NCBI GenBank assembly: GCA_002104895.1
Contig: MCFG01000034.1
Span: forward strand, 1-25,000
Source: Anaeromyces robustus
Lineage: Eukaryota; Neocallimastigomycota; Neocallimastigomycetes; Neocallimastigales; Neocallimastigaceae
Length of the DNA: 25,000 bases
Reading direction: 5' to 3'
Shown: in pieces, positions 24,869 through 25,000 of the stretch
Position numbering within the stretch: the stretch's first letter is position 1
Layout: each line of letters opens with the position of its first letter
Notes under the pieces: generated by a model
What the model was told of the DNA's origin: nothing
What the model saw: the letters and a program-made list of their open reading frames with translations, nothing else
Databases searched by the model: none
Translations under genes and position numbers: made by a program

Positions 24869-25000
24869 TTAGAAAAATACTGATAAAATGGAAATAATAG
24901 TGATTAATAATAAAGTAGAAAATGATTTATTTATTCTAATTGGACTACTACTTGTAGTAGTTGTATCAGAATTATTCTTATCATTTTTAGCTTTTCCTAT
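24869..25000 (-). CDS. CotH-type kinase paralogue, gene D (3' end only)
   Basis: The last 43 codons and TAA stop (24871-24869) of a minus-strand gene that continues past the right edge. The peptide begins IGKAKNDKNNSDTTTTSSS and ends in a hydrophobic run (STLLLITIISILSVFF), nearly the same as the C-terminus of gene C (IGKAKNDD... to ...LLITTIISILIILMIF). The tail is a Ser/Thr-rich spacer followed by a GPI-anchor-like hydrophobic segment, as in genes B and C. No defect is seen in this short piece. Kinase motifs lie outside the window, so family membership rests on tail homology and on its place in the array. Confidence 0.75.
   Translation of the reverse strand: MGKAKNDKNNSDTTTTSSSPIRINKSFSTLLLITIISILSVFF

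Overview
The window looks like nuclear DNA of a dictyostelid social amoeba, most likely Dictyostelium discoideum or a close relative (inference). The evidence is the extreme A+T richness, with non-coding DNA made almost wholly of A/T homopolymers and AAT, AAAT and TA tracts. There are also short exons with sharp GTAAGT/GTAAAT donors and AG acceptors, A/T-ending codons, and a TATA-plus-oligo-T core promoter in front of one gene. No prokaryotic gene organisation, rRNA or tRNA is seen.

All recognisable coding DNA is on the minus strand. It belongs to one family: secreted proteins with a CotH-type atypical kinase domain, in a tandem array of four members called A to D here. Gene A (1-2341) is the 5' part of an apparently intact gene running off the left edge. 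Gene B (7678-9981) is complete: three exons and 618 residues, with a signal peptide, a CotH kinase domain carrying the HWDG and DFD motifs, and a C-terminal GPI-anchor-like tail. Gene C (19912-22853) is a decayed copy with seven recognisable exon pieces. It lacks the 5' end (signal peptide and about 90 residues) and carries a one-base frameshift and an in-frame TAA. Gene D (24869-25000) is the last 43 codons of a fourth copy, very like the end of C.

Comparing the copies by eye gives the main story. A and C share introns that B lacks: B's whole kinase region is one 1339-base exon and only its two 5' introns remain, the pattern expected from reverse-transcript-mediated intron loss. C also has an intron absent from both A and B. 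B uses more C-ending codons than A or C, suggesting it is the well-expressed member.

Between the genes lie unusually long empty stretches: 5.3 kb (A to B), 9.9 kb (B to C) and 2.0 kb (C to D). They hold simple repeats and a few structured elements: a diverged duplicated block with a CA-rich stretch (5380-5990), a 25-bp direct repeat, a 19-bp minisatellite, a 125-bp tandem duplication, two inverted-repeat hairpins and a 9-bp tandem repeat. I found no credible additional protein-coding gene there.

Functionally, the family would be GPI-anchored or secreted kinases acting in the secretory pathway or at the cell or spore surface. That follows from CotH family knowledge plus the signal and tail sequences; the substrates are unknown.
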